From Rhizobium phaseoli (GTDB taxonomy: Bacteria > Pseudomonadota > Alphaproteobacteria > Rhizobiales > Rhizobiaceae): a stretch of 64,000 nucleotides of DNA. The position numbers and the translations under genes are program-made. The first letter of the stretch is position 1. The number at the start of each line of letters is the position of its first letter. This document shows, piece after piece, positions 50,410 through 58,826 of the stretch. The stretch covers positions 310,001 through 374,000 of the forward strand of contig NZ_ML133569.1 of the NCBI RefSeq assembly GCF_003985125.1, written 5' to 3'. The notes below the pieces were generated by a model. The model saw nothing but the letters and a program-made list of their open reading frames with translations, ran no database searches and was not told where the DNA came from.

Positions 50410-51750
50410 ATGACCATGATCGTCAAAATGCGCATGAACCCGGAAGTCGTCGACTGGGCCCGGCGCAGGTTCCTCGCCGCCGCCGCAATCGGGATCGCAG
50501 CCGCCGGCGCGATCCGTCTGTTTCCCTTCCCTCACGCTTCGGCGGCCGATGCCGATGAAATTCGCCCGTTCCGCGCCGATATTCCGGAGGCCGACCTCAC
50601 CGATCTTCGCCGGCGCCTGGCCGCCACGCGCTGGCCCGAACGTGAGACGGTCGACGACCAGTCGCAGGGCATCCAGCTCGAAAAGATCCGGCCGCTGGTC
50701 GAATATTGGGGCGGCGGCTACGACTGGCGCAAGGCCGAGACGAAACTGAACGCCCTGCCGCAATTCACGACGGAGATCGATGGTCTCGTCATCCACTTCA
50801 TCCACGTCCGCTCGAAACATCAAAATGCCCTGCCCGTCATCATCACCCATGGCTGGCCGGGATCGGTATTCGAAAACCTCAAGGTCATCGGCCCGCTGAC
50901 CGATCCGACCGCCCATGGTGGCGGCGCCGAAGATGCGTTCGACGTGGTCATCCCGTCGATGCCGGGCTTCGCTTTCTCGGGTAAACCAACGGGCATCGGC
51001 TGGGGAACGGACCGCATCGCACGGGCCTGGGCCGAACTGATGAGACGCCTCGGCTATACCGGCTACGTCGCCCAGGGCGGCGACTGGGGCTCTCCGGTCT
51101 CCAGCGCGATGGCGCGGCTGGCGCCGGAGGGCCTGCTCGGCATCCACATCAACCTGCCGGCCGTGGTGCCGCCGGAGATCGCCGCTGTGCTTGCCGTCAA
51201 CGGCCCGGCGCCGGACGGGCTCTCGCAGAAAGAGCGCGCGACCTTCGAGACGCTCGCGGCCGGCGCCAAAATGGGAAGCCGGTCCTATGCCACGATGATG
51301 GGCACCAAGCCGCAGACAATCGGCTATGCCATATCGGATTCCCCGGCCGGCCTTGCCGCCTGGATGCTGGGCCATCCCGGTTTCACGCGCTGGACATATG
51401 ACGACAGCGATCCCGAAAAATCGCGCGACGAGGTGCTTGACGACATCACGCTCTACTGGCTGACCAACAGCGCCGCCTCCTCGGCGCGGCTCTACTGGGA
51501 ATATGGCGGCGGCCGCAGCCCTGTCTTTGCGGCAGGCGAGATGACATCCGAGATCGCGCTCCCCGTCGGCATATCAGTCTTTCCCGGCGAGAACTACCAG
51601 GCGCCCGAGACATGGGCGCGGCGCGCCTATCGCAACCTCAGCTACTTCCACGAGGTCGACAGGGGCGGCCATTTCGCCGCCTGGGAAGAACCGGAACTTT
51701 TCGCCGCCGAGCTTCGGGCCGCCTTCAAGCCGCTGCGGCACCCGATCTGA
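50410..51750 (+). CDS. Exported epoxide hydrolase
   Basis: A 446-residue alpha/beta hydrolase. A Tat-type signal is seen (ARRRFLAAAAIGIAAAGA, residues 17-34), so it is probably exported folded. The EHN domain follows (IRPFRADIPEADLTDLRRRL; residues 52-71) and the catalytic domain has THGWPGSVFE (oxyanion HGWP, about 145), the nucleophile Asp in QGGDWGSPVS (about 218) and the late His in DRGGHFAAWEEPE (about 423). It matches the juvenile-hormone/microsomal epoxide hydrolase type. Gene is alone and divergent from the esterases. Confidence 0.92.
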   Translation: MTMIVKMRMNPEVVDWARRRFLAAAAIGIAAAGAIRLFPFPHASAADADEIRPFRADIPEADLTDLRRRLAATRWPERETVDDQSQGIQLEKIRPLVEYWGGGYDWRKAETKLNALPQFTTEIDGLVIHFIHVRSKHQNALPVIITHGWPGSVFENLKVIGPLTDPTAHGGGAEDAFDVVIPSMPGFAFSGKPTGIGWGTDRIARAWAELMRRLGYTGYVAQGGDWGSPVSSAMARLAPEGLLGIHINLPAVVPPEIAAVLAVNGPAPDGLSQKERATFETLAAGAKMGSRSYATMMGTKPQTIGYAISDSPAGLAAWMLGHPGFTRWTYDDSDPEKSRDEVLDDITLYWLTNSAASSARLYWEYGGGRSPVFAAGEMTSEIALPVGISVFPGENYQAPETWARRAYRNLSYFHEVDRGGHFAAWEEPELFAAELRAAFKPLRHPI

Positions 51751-51777
51751 GGCCAACCAGGCCGCTGTGACCATCTC

Positions 51778-52173
51778 TTAAGGAATCGGGCAGCGATATT
51801 TATAATGAGCCATGGTGGTCATCAGCTCGTCGCCGGTCGCCTCCCGTATGCCGGGATTCTCTTCCAGGAACGTGCACAGCGTATTGCCGACTGTTTCCGC
51901 CGTGGTTCCCTCGGGAATACAAACATTGACGCCAACGGCGATTGCAAAATGCGCCGAGTTCACCATCCGGCTGGGGCTCGGAGGGGCCTCGGTAAAAATG
52001 CGCCGGGCGAGATACTCGTCACTATTCCATTTGTCCAACCAACCCGCGGCGTAACCGACGACAAACTGACGGGACCCGCGGCAGTCGGAATAGAGAACCT
52101 CACCGCCGGACAATCCAGCGGGAATCTTTGCTGAAGCCGTTGCCAACAAGGTGGCGATAAGAATGCCCGACAT
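51778..52173 (-). CDS. Rap1a/Tai-like small exported protein
   Basis: A 131-residue protein with a short signal peptide (MSGILIATLLATASA). The mature part has CRGSRQFVVGYAAGWLDKW, VCIPEGTTAETVGNTLCTFL and a final YKYRCP, the cysteine and helix pattern of the Rap1a/Tai immunity family. Such proteins in enterobacteria neutralise type VI amidase effectors, but many are stand-alone and of unknown role; no effector or type VI gene is nearby. ATG 52173 follows GGGGAGACG. Confidence 0.75.
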   Translation of the reverse strand: MSGILIATLLATASAKIPAGLSGGEVLYSDCRGSRQFVVGYAAGWLDKWNSDEYLARRIFTEAPPSPSRMVNSAHFAIAVGVNVCIPEGTTAETVGNTLCTFLEENPGIREATGDELMTTMAHYKYRCPIP

Positions 52174-52728
52174 CACGTCTCCCCAAGTCTCAATGGCGCG
52201 GAGCTTCGATCGGGAAAGTGTCGGAAATTAGCTTCAAACGTGTCATCTTTGGCGCCGCGTGCAAAAGTAGAAATGAGCGGCGATTGGTGCGTTTGCGAGC
52301 GGGGTATCCACGGCACGCCCTCGCCTCCTCATTGCTGTGCTCGTCACAGGAATCCACCCACCGCGTGTCCACGCGGTGAATGACCGACAGCACCGAAGAA
52401 AGCCTCCCGCCGTCCCGATCATTTCGTGATAGATGTCGAGCACCTGCCCGATCCGGCTGTCCATATGCCTATCCTGTCTTTGCGGTCGATGGGCCGACTT
52501 TGCCCGACGGTCGGCGGCCGAAAGTTAAACTTCGGCAATGATCGGCTTTGATAGCTGTCAAACCGTTGCGCCTCCCGCCGCGGTCGGCTACATCAAGCCC
52601 GTCAATGGCCGGGCAATCCCGGCCACGTAAGCGTTAACGTCACTCAACGCGTATGATCGAACGGCTTTGCGGCTTCGATCTGCGCGACTGTGTCCTGCGG
52701 ATCGAGCCTTGAAAGCTCCTGAGGACAC
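52174..52728. other. Intergenic region, 555 nt, no supported gene
   Basis: Short minus-strand frames (for example 52243-52464) have no ribosome site, family or usual composition. The segment GTGTCCACGCGG near 52362-52375 could form a small hairpin with its neighbour CCACCGCG. The part near 52640-52728 should contain the promoter of the siderophore-interacting gene; no clear Fur/RirA box was picked out. Confidence 0.4.
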
Positions 52729-53499
52729 ATGGACAACAAACACTTCAACGAACAGGCTTCGTCGGCTCCCGGCATCGAGCGGGTCCGCCACGACACGCGC
52801 CGGCGCTCGCTGACCGTCGAAAGCATCACCGACATCACCCCCGGCATGCGCCGCATCATCTTCACCGGCGACGAACTCGCCGATTTCATCAGCCTGGCGC
52901 CCGACGACCACATCAAGATCTTCATTCCCACAGCCGAGGGCGAAGAGCGCCGGGATTATACGCCGCGCCGATACGACAATGCCGAACGCAGGCTCACCAT
53001 CGATTTTGCCCTGCACGAGGCAGGTCCGGTGACGCAATGGGCGCTCGGCGCCCGCCCCGGCGACAGGCTCGAGAACGGCGGACCGCGCGGCTCGGCCGTC
53101 GTTTCCGCAAGCGTCAAATGTTGGCTGCTGATCGGCGACGAAACAGCACTGCCGGCGATCGGCCGCCGGATCGAGGAGAGCGGCGCCGGAACCATCATCA
53201 CGACGATCGCCGCCGTCGCCAGCCCGGTCGAAGAGCAGGCCTTCGAGACCCGCGCCGAATTGCATCTGCACTGGGCGCACCGGCCGCTCTCGCAGGCAAC
53301 CGATGCCGCAGCGCTGCTGCGGCTCCTGGCCACGGCAGATATCCCGCCGGAAACCTTCGTCTGGATCGCGGCGGAAGCAACGGTGACGCGCGAAATCCGC
53401 ACCTATCTGCTCACAGAGCGAGCCTATCCCCTGAGCTGGATCAAGGCATCCGGCTACTGGGTGTTCGGTAAGGCCGATGCGACGGAGAAATTCGCTTAA
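52729..53499 (+). CDS. Siderophore-interacting protein (flavin ferric-siderophore reductase)
   Basis: A 256-residue cytoplasmic flavoprotein of the ViuB/SIP family that reduces iron in imported siderophores. The FAD-binding motif RDYTPRRYD lies near residue 84, the structural GPRGSAVV near 123, and the NAD(P)H domain has GDETALPAIGRRIEE near 142. The C-terminus (SWIKASGYWVFGKAD) is typical. It lies alone, 139 nt ahead of the ohrR gene. Confidence 0.92.
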   Translation: MDNKHFNEQASSAPGIERVRHDTRRRSLTVESITDITPGMRRIIFTGDELADFISLAPDDHIKIFIPTAEGEERRDYTPRRYDNAERRLTIDFALHEAGPVTQWALGARPGDRLENGGPRGSAVVSASVKCWLLIGDETALPAIGRRIEESGAGTIITTIAAVASPVEEQAFETRAELHLHWAHRPLSQATDAAALLRLLATADIPPETFVWIAAEATVTREIRTYLLTERAYPLSWIKASGYWVFGKADATEKFA

Positions 53500-53580
53500 G
53501 CCTGGGGCCGACGGCACCGGTCGCCGCTCCCGACGATGGAGCGACGGCCGGCCGGTGTTTGAAATGCCATCGGCACTATT

Positions 53581-53600
53581 GCGATTTAATCGGATGCGAT
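53581..53600. promoter_or_regulatory. OhrR operator box upstream of ohrR
   Basis: The 19-nt sequence CGATTTAATCGGATGCGAT (53582-53600) recurs exactly upstream of ohr at 56121-56139. Here it lies 38 nt before the ohrR ATG. It contains the near-palindrome GCGATT-T-AATCGG. Shared only by these two functionally linked promoters in the window, it is a very likely OhrR binding site. Confidence 0.82.
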
Positions 53601-53637
53601 ATATAGGTCCTATTCAAACGCCGGACAGGATTGAGCC

Positions 53638-54135
53638 ATGGCCACGTCTAAAACCGCAGAAAAGCCGGATACGGCTGCCCCCGCCTCCAAGAAGGCCGGC
53701 AGCAGGAAGCTTTCGAACTTCCTCTGCTTTGCGGTCTATTCTGCCAATCTCGCCTTTGGCCGCGCCTATAAGCCGATCCTCGACGCGCTCGGCCTGACCT
53801 ATACCCAGTATATCGCCATGGTGGCCCTCTCCGAGGAGGACGACCAGACGGTCAGCATGCTAGGAGAAAAACTGTTCCTGGAATCCAACACCCTGACGCC
53901 CATTCTCAAGAAGCTGGAGTCGGTCGGCTTTATCACCCGCCATCGCGATCCCGCCGACGAGCGGCAGGTGCGTGTCAGCCTGACGCCAGCGGGGCGCGAT
54001 CTTCTCGAAACCGATCCCGGCTCCGCCCTGATCGACGCCATCGGCCTCGGCGACGATTTCCCCGTCGTGCAGAAATCGGTGACGCGGCTGCGCGACAATC
54101 TGCTACGGGCGCAGGCGGAGCCGCAAAAATCATGA
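53638..54135 (+). CDS. ohrR: OhrR, organic peroxide-sensing MarR-family repressor
   Basis: A 165-residue MarR-family repressor. The sensing Cys is in NFLCFAVYSANLAFGRAYKP (about residue 30), as in OhrR, and the winged HTH has MLGEKLFLESNTLTPILKKL and the wing RDPADERQVRV (about 105). Oxidation by organic hydroperoxides releases it from the ohr promoter. A longer, Lys/Ala-rich N-terminal lead of about 20 residues is present. It is not adjacent to ohr: two other genes lie between, but both promoters carry the same box. Confidence 0.92.
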   Translation: MATSKTAEKPDTAAPASKKAGSRKLSNFLCFAVYSANLAFGRAYKPILDALGLTYTQYIAMVALSEEDDQTVSMLGEKLFLESNTLTPILKKLESVGFITRHRDPADERQVRVSLTPAGRDLLETDPGSALIDAIGLGDDFPVVQKSVTRLRDNLLRAQAEPQKS

Positions 54136-54162
54136 TCGCGGCACATGTCTGCATCTGGTGAC

Positions 54163-54480
54163 ATGCCCGAGATTTCAATCGGCGGATTGATTGAGAATGG
54201 AGCCGTTCTTCTCGCCAGGCGAAGTTCGAAGCGCAGGACGCACCCGGATCGGTGGAGCCTGCCAGGTGGTCACGTCGAAGACGGCGAAGATGCCGAGACG
54301 GCAATGCGCCGGGAATTGCTAGAAGAAATCGGCGTGACGCCACAGCACTGGCTGTTTGCCGGAGAGTTCGTTTCGGAAAGCCCGCCCGGGGCATCCGCCA
54401 CGTTCCATGTCTATCGCGTCGAGCAATGGCAGGACTCTCCGCGCCTTGTTGGCGATGACGGAAAAGAAGTGGCGCACCCC
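54163..54480 (+). pseudogene. Nudix hydrolase, truncated at the 3' end
   Basis: The frame has a complete Nudix box (GGHVEDGEDAETAMRRELLE, then EIGV; about residues 38-61) preceded by a normal beta strand region, and continues to FHVYRVEQWQDSPRLVGDD. There the match to Nudix proteins stops, and the frame enters the 3' end of the convergent DUF3095 gene with no stop codon for another 400 codons. The last strands and helix of the fold are therefore missing or replaced by antisense-coded residues. A junction by deletion near 54475 is the simplest reading. ATG 54163 is used; 54145 is also possible. Confidence 0.65.
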
Positions 54481-55524
54481 CTACAGAGCGCGCTTCCGAA
54501 CCTCCACAAGTGCGCCCTCCTCCATCATCTCGGCCGCCTTGGCATAACCGCCACCCATTCCGTCGAGGAAATGCAGGTGCGAATCCGGCTGGCCCGACGG
54601 CACGAGGCAGGTCATCAGCGCATGCGACTGGCGGTGCAGACCGAAATCGATCTCGCCGCGCGCCCGTGCCGCAATGAGGATGGCTTCGACGCGGTCGATC
54701 TGGTCCGGCGCACAGTCGAGCGTCAGGCGCAGGCCATCGTCGAACTTGCGGAAATCCGAATTGGAGGCGACCTCCGACCAGCGTTTTGCGCTGACCTGCT
54801 TCATCTGACCTCTCGCCATAGCCGTTCCTCCGGAAAGCGGATGGGACCGGCGCGGGGCGGCATCGAAAACCGCAAGCACGCGCTTCGCCAGTGCTGCAAA
54901 GACCTCCGGGCGCGTCTGGTCGCGCGGCTCGACCAACAAAGACAGGATCTCGCCGCGCTGGCTCGGAAACGGCGCCCAGTCGCAGCTCAAGCCTGTCAGG
55001 TCAGGCCGCATCGCATAACGGCCGGGCTTCACCAGAAAGCGGCCGTTCTTGATCTGCTGCTCCGCCCATTTGAGCCCGCCCCCGGCAAACATCGCGTAAG
55101 TCGCACTCTCGGAAGCGGCATAGCGCGCAATCTTGACATCACGCCCGTTGGCGCGGATTTCGCCGACGGTGACGAGCCCGACACGCAGGTCGAGATGAAG
55201 CTCGGCTTTGGCGAAGCCCGCGACGTCACGCAAGGCCGATGTCGCGACCATGATGCCGTTCGCCGGCAAGGCGAAGGCTGCGCCGTCGCCACGAAACACG
55301 AAGGGAAAATCGAACGAACCCCAGGCATTGCCGAGGGCGGCGATGATCGATGCGCCGGCATAATTGACGTCTTCATAGCGCCCCGATCGGATCGCCGCGG
55401 TCGAGCTGACGACGTCGGTGATGCCGATCAGCCAATCGTCAGGCAGCGGCTCGTAGGCATCGGGATCAAGCACCAGCGAAAATTCGTCATAGGCCCGGTG
55501 CGGCCAGGCGTGACTATTGATCAT
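54481..55524 (-). CDS. DUF3095 family (adenylate cyclase-like) protein
   Basis: A 347-residue cytoplasmic protein. WLIGITDVVSSTAAIRSGRY (about residues 31-50) and FVFRGDGAAFALP (about 76) recall the metal- and base-binding elements of class III nucleotidyl cyclases, and the C-terminal FLDGMGGGYAKAAEMM is a DUF3095 hallmark. Activity is not established. Its stop adjoins the truncated Nudix gene. The 35-nt spacing to nothing upstream but the ohr stop suggests its own promoter at about 55530-55620. Confidence 0.88.
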   Translation of the reverse strand: MINSHAWPHRAYDEFSLVLDPDAYEPLPDDWLIGITDVVSSTAAIRSGRYEDVNYAGASIIAALGNAWGSFDFPFVFRGDGAAFALPANGIMVATSALRDVAGFAKAELHLDLRVGLVTVGEIRANGRDVKIARYAASESATYAMFAGGGLKWAEQQIKNGRFLVKPGRYAMRPDLTGLSCDWAPFPSQRGEILSLLVEPRDQTRPEVFAALAKRVLAVFDAAPRRSHPLSGGTAMARGQMKQVSAKRWSEVASNSDFRKFDDGLRLTLDCAPDQIDRVEAILIAARARGEIDFGLHRQSHALMTCLVPSGQPDSHLHFLDGMGGGYAKAAEMMEEGALVEVRKRAL

Positions 55525-55631
55525 GGCAGGTCCTCCGGATCGGCAGGTTTGGCTGTCGGCTCAGAAACGGGTCTGCCGCCAATCGGCAGACCCCCGCTTG
55601 AAGATGACGGCGCGAGGCCGGCTTCTCCCGT

Positions 55632-56027
55632 TCAGATAAGCTTGGTTTCGACGTCGATATTGCCGTGGACCGCCTTGGAATAGGGGCAGATGCCGTGGGC
55701 CGCCTCGATCAACTCTTCCGCGACGTCGCGCTCGATGCCGGCCAGGCTGACGTTCAGGCGGGCGCGCAGGAAGAAGGAGCCGTTATCGACATTGAGGGAG
55801 ATTTCGGCATCGACCTCGGGGCTGGCGGGCAGCGCGACCTTGCGTTGTTGGGCGGCAAGCTCGATGGCGCCGATATAACAGGCCGACCAGGCCGCGCCGA
55901 AGAGGTTTTCGGCGGCCGGATGCGGCTGCGGCAGCTTGATGTCGAGCGTGCCGTCGCTGCTGCGTGCATAGCCGTTGCTGCCGCCGGCGATATGCGTCTT
56001 GCCGGTGAAAAGAAGCTTCTCGGTCAT
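55632..56027 (-). CDS. ohr: Organic hydroperoxide resistance protein Ohr
   Basis: A 131-residue thiol peroxidase that reduces organic hydroperoxides using lipoylated partners. Both cysteines are present: WSACYIGAIE (peroxidatic, about residue 49) and GICPYSKAVHGN (resolving, about 113). The Arg of the active site is in ARSSDGTLDIKL. ATG 56027 has AAAGGA upstream. Expression is expected to be under OhrR through boxes at 56063-56139. Confidence 0.94.
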   Translation of the reverse strand: MTEKLLFTGKTHIAGGSNGYARSSDGTLDIKLPQPHPAAENLFGAAWSACYIGAIELAAQQRKVALPASPEVDAEISLNVDNGSFFLRARLNVSLAGIERDVAEELIEAAHGICPYSKAVHGNIDVETKLI

Positions 56028-56062
56028 TGTGGTATCCTTTCGCGTTGGTAATTTATAGCGTA

Positions 56063-56139
56063 TCCGATTAGATCGGATGCGCTTTAATATGCCCTGCGAA
56101 AGCCAATGTCAACACTGTTCCGATTTAATCGGATGCGAT
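56063..56139. promoter_or_regulatory. Two OhrR-type boxes upstream of ohr
   Basis: The far box contains TCCGATTTAATCGGA, a perfect 15-nt palindrome, within the 19-nt sequence identical to the ohrR box (56121-56139). The near box TCCGATTAGATCGGATGCG (56063-56081) is a close variant, 36 nt upstream of the ohr ATG. Two sites suggest tighter repression of ohr than of ohrR. Confidence 0.82.
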
Positions 56140-56189
56140 TCATTTAAACCATAGTCGTAAGAGCCGGTCGCCGGCAGGTGGGCGGTCTG

Positions 56190-56804
56190 TTAGGAGCGCG
56201 GCCGGCCGCCGTCGAACAGGGTGGCGAGCCACTGGTAATATCGCGGCTGGTTCTTCCGGAGTTCGTTGCGCGAATGTGGCGGGCGTTCGATATCGCCAAA
56301 GAGATAGACGCTCGCCGTGACCGCGAAGAATTCGTGACTATTGCTCATCATGTAGGAATCGGTCGGCCAGAGTTCTCGGCCATTGTCGAAGAACTCTCTG
56401 ATGTCGGGGTTGTCGAAGCCGCCGGGGAGCATGCGGTCGTTATAGGCATGCAGAAGCTCGTGCAGGATGATCGGCTTGTCTGGATCGAGGCTTTTGACGC
56501 GCAGGTCGATACCGGTCTTGTGGCTGTAATGGCCGGGCCCGAAACCAGCAGCGGCGGGATTGGCCCAGATCCGGATCGTCCGCATGAAGGCAAGGATATC
56601 TGGATTCAGATCGACATGCTCGACGATGTCGAGCTGCCGCTTGACCGCCGCCACCATCTCCTTGTCGGATTCCGCGCCTCTGGCATTGGTGAGATCGACC
56701 TGCCATCCGTGATAGCTGAAAATCAGCGGATCGGCCGCCCTTGCTGCCGGAAGACCGATGACGATGGCGGCGCACAGCGCCAGAAATGTCGAAATCGTCC
56801 GCAC
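56190..56804 (-). CDS. Exported zinc-metallopeptidase-like protein
   Basis: A 204-residue protein with a signal peptide (MRTISTFLALCAAIVIGLPA, cleavage near ARAAD). The motif IILHELLHAYNDRML (about residue 112) is an HExxH zinc-binding helix, and MSNSHEFFAVTASVYLFG (about 155) supplies a candidate third ligand Glu. This pattern fits small secreted gluzincin-like proteins without an assigned substrate. It is probably periplasmic. No partner gene is nearby. Confidence 0.78.
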   Translation of the reverse strand: MRTISTFLALCAAIVIGLPAARAADPLIFSYHGWQVDLTNARGAESDKEMVAAVKRQLDIVEHVDLNPDILAFMRTIRIWANPAAAGFGPGHYSHKTGIDLRVKSLDPDKPIILHELLHAYNDRMLPGGFDNPDIREFFDNGRELWPTDSYMMSNSHEFFAVTASVYLFGDIERPPHSRNELRKNQPRYYQWLATLFDGGRPRS

Positions 56805-56869
56805 CGGCCCCTCCTCGGCGTGTCATGGCGCCGACTGTCGCACAGGCCGGACGGCGGCACAATCGCGTG

Positions 56870-58006
56870 TCAGCCGTCGCTGATCGGCACCGCCGGCTCC
56901 GGCCGCATGCCGAGGAAGAACTCGACGACCGGGCCCGGCGTGCGATCGTTGAAGCACATCTCCAGACCCGCGGCCGATTCCGCCGCAGCGCTTTCGCTGC
57001 GGGGAAACATGGCGGCTTCATACGAGGCGAGCGCCACCTCGATATCGTCGTGAGCGAGGATCGCCTGCGCCAGGTCCGCGCCGTCGCGCATGGCGAGATT
57101 GGCGCCCTCGCCGGCGAAGGGCGACATCAGATGCGCGGCATCGCCGATCAGGGTGACACCGGCCCTGCGACCCCAGCGATGGCCGACGGGCAAGGCAAAG
57201 AGCGGCCTCGCAATCAAGGGCGCCTCACTCCCGGCGATGAGATCGACGAGCGATCGATCCCAGTCGCCGAACCGCGCCAGCACGTCTTCGAGCACGCCCC
57301 CGGCCTTCGACATGACTTCGGCCGACCACTCGGCCGGCGCCTCGAAGGCAGCGTAGCTGCAGATTTTATCGTCCGGCTCGCGGTGGGCCAGAATGCCCTT
57401 GCGTTCGGAAAGCGCCATCATCGTCCCTGCCCCGACGATCTCGGCCTGTTCCGGAGACCGGGCAGAGACCGCCGTCAAACGCACTTCCGCAAAGGACAGG
57501 CCGGTATAGACGGGCTCGCTATCGGTCAACAGCGGCCGCACTTTCGACCAAGCGCCGTCGGCGCCGATCAGCACGTCCGTGCGGACCGAGAGCCCATTCG
57601 CAAAGCTGACGATATAGGCGCCGTCCGCCGCGGCAGCGACCGCGGTGGCGCGATGCCCCCACCGGATGATCCCTTCGGGCAGCGATGCGATCAGCATCGT
57701 CCGCAATTGGCCGCGCTCGACTTCGGGACGCAGATCGTTGCCGGCCTCCGCGAGATGCACCCTGCCCGCCTTGTCGAGCACGCGAAACGCGTCGCCTTCC
57801 TCCAGGACGATCTTGCGAAACTGTTCGTAGAGGCCGGCCGCCTCGAGCGCCATCTGGCCGGTCTCCACATGCATATCGAGCATGCCGCCCTGATGCCGCG
57901 CGGAGGGGGAAGCGTCGCTTTCGAAGATACGCACATCCATTCCGTGGATATGCAGGATGCGGGCGAGCACAAGGCCGCCGAGACCGGCGCCGAGAATGGT
58001 GATCAT
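56870..58006 (-). CDS. FAD-dependent monooxygenase (TetX-like)
   Basis: A 378-residue group A flavin monooxygenase. The Rossmann GxGxxG is GAGLGGLVLARIL (residues 6-18), the second FAD/NADPH motif (DG-like) is VLIGADGAWSKVRPLL (about 160), and the third is TLIGDAAHLMSPFAGEGAN (about 280). The N-terminal sensing of aromatic or tetracycline-like substrates by such enzymes is a family property, not shown here. It overlaps the tetR-type gene by 4 nt (ATGA), so it is co-regulated with it. Confidence 0.9.
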   Translation of the reverse strand: MITILGAGLGGLVLARILHIHGMDVRIFESDASPSARHQGGMLDMHVETGQMALEAAGLYEQFRKIVLEEGDAFRVLDKAGRVHLAEAGNDLRPEVERGQLRTMLIASLPEGIIRWGHRATAVAAAADGAYIVSFANGLSVRTDVLIGADGAWSKVRPLLTDSEPVYTGLSFAEVRLTAVSARSPEQAEIVGAGTMMALSERKGILAHREPDDKICSYAAFEAPAEWSAEVMSKAGGVLEDVLARFGDWDRSLVDLIAGSEAPLIARPLFALPVGHRWGRRAGVTLIGDAAHLMSPFAGEGANLAMRDGADLAQAILAHDDIEVALASYEAAMFPRSESAAAESAAGLEMCFNDRTPGPVVEFFLGMRPEPAVPISDG

Positions 58007-58683
58007 GCTTTCGTCTCCGCACGCCGTGTCGCCAGAATGCCGTTGATCAGCACATCGAATCCCCAATCCAGCCGGTCGCCGCCGCCTGAAAGCAGATCGC
58101 CGCTGAGCCGCGTGATATTCGGCAGCGCCTCGGCCTCGGCCGCTTCGATCGCCGCCGTCAGCGAGGAGAACTCCGATGGCGAGCGCGACGATGCCTTCCA
58201 GGCTGCCTTTTCGGCGGCTTGCGCCGTGGCGTAGAGCAGCAGCAGATCGACCGCCCATGCCGCCTTGGCATCCGGCACGCCACCTTCGTTCAGGAGCGCC
58301 AAAATCGTCTCGACAAGTGCGAGGTAGTTCGCTCCGCTCGGCATGGTCGACATTGCCATCCGCGCCAGTTCCGGATGCTCGAAAAGCACCGACATATAGC
58401 TGCGAAGCGTGCCCTTCAGCCGGCCGCGCCAGTCTGCTGACGAAGAAGGCACGGCAACGCCCGCGAGCAGCGCATCGAGGATCTCGGCGTGAAGATCCCA
58501 GGTGTCGCTGATGTAAACGTAAAGCGACGCAGGCCCGGTATCGAGCACGGCGGCCACACGCCGCATCGTAACCTTCGCCAGTCCTTCCTGATGGAACAGG
58601 CGCAACGCTGCTTCAACGATCCCCTCGCGGCTCAAAGCCGGCTTGCTCGGCCTCTCGCGCCGGCTCGTGGGCTGTCGCGCCAT
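58003..58683 (-). CDS. TetR-family transcriptional repressor
   Basis: A 226-residue TetR regulator. The HTH spans about residues 20-65 (GIVEAALRLFHQEGLAKVTM, then AAVLDTGPASLYVYI), and the C-terminal TetR_C-like domain follows. ATG 58683 has GGAG about 9 nt upstream; ATG 58698 is an alternative. A tandem palindrome lies directly upstream, so it represses itself and the coupled FAD monooxygenase gene, and the monooxygenase's substrate is a likely inducer. Confidence 0.9.
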   Translation of the reverse strand: MARQPTSRRERPSKPALSREGIVEAALRLFHQEGLAKVTMRRVAAVLDTGPASLYVYISDTWDLHAEILDALLAGVAVPSSSADWRGRLKGTLRSYMSVLFEHPELARMAMSTMPSGANYLALVETILALLNEGGVPDAKAAWAVDLLLLYATAQAAEKAAWKASSRSPSEFSSLTAAIEAAEAEALPNITRLSGDLLSGGGDRLDWGFDVLINGILATRRAETKA

Positions 58684-58700
58684 AGACTTCAACTCCATTA

Positions 58701-58728
58701 ACGAACATGTTCGTAACAAACATGTTCG
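58701..58728. promoter_or_regulatory. Tandem palindromic operator of the TetR gene
   Basis: ACGAACATGTTCGT (58701-58714) is a perfect 14-nt palindrome and AAACATGTTCG (58718-58728) is a second partial copy, with centres 16 nt apart. The site is just upstream of the tetR-type start, as expected for an autoregulatory operator. Confidence 0.82.
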
Positions 58729-58826
58729 CTAAAGGATGTCAACCCGCAGGGCCGGAGATCGTCGTTCGAAACCTGACGGATTTCGGCTGTGGGCCGCTGT
58801 CGGCCGCTGCAGCGCCGGAGCGTCGC

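Noticed and set aside
52243..52464. 73-codon minus-strand frame
   Set aside because: No ribosome site or recognised domain; overlaps hairpin-forming non-coding sequence.
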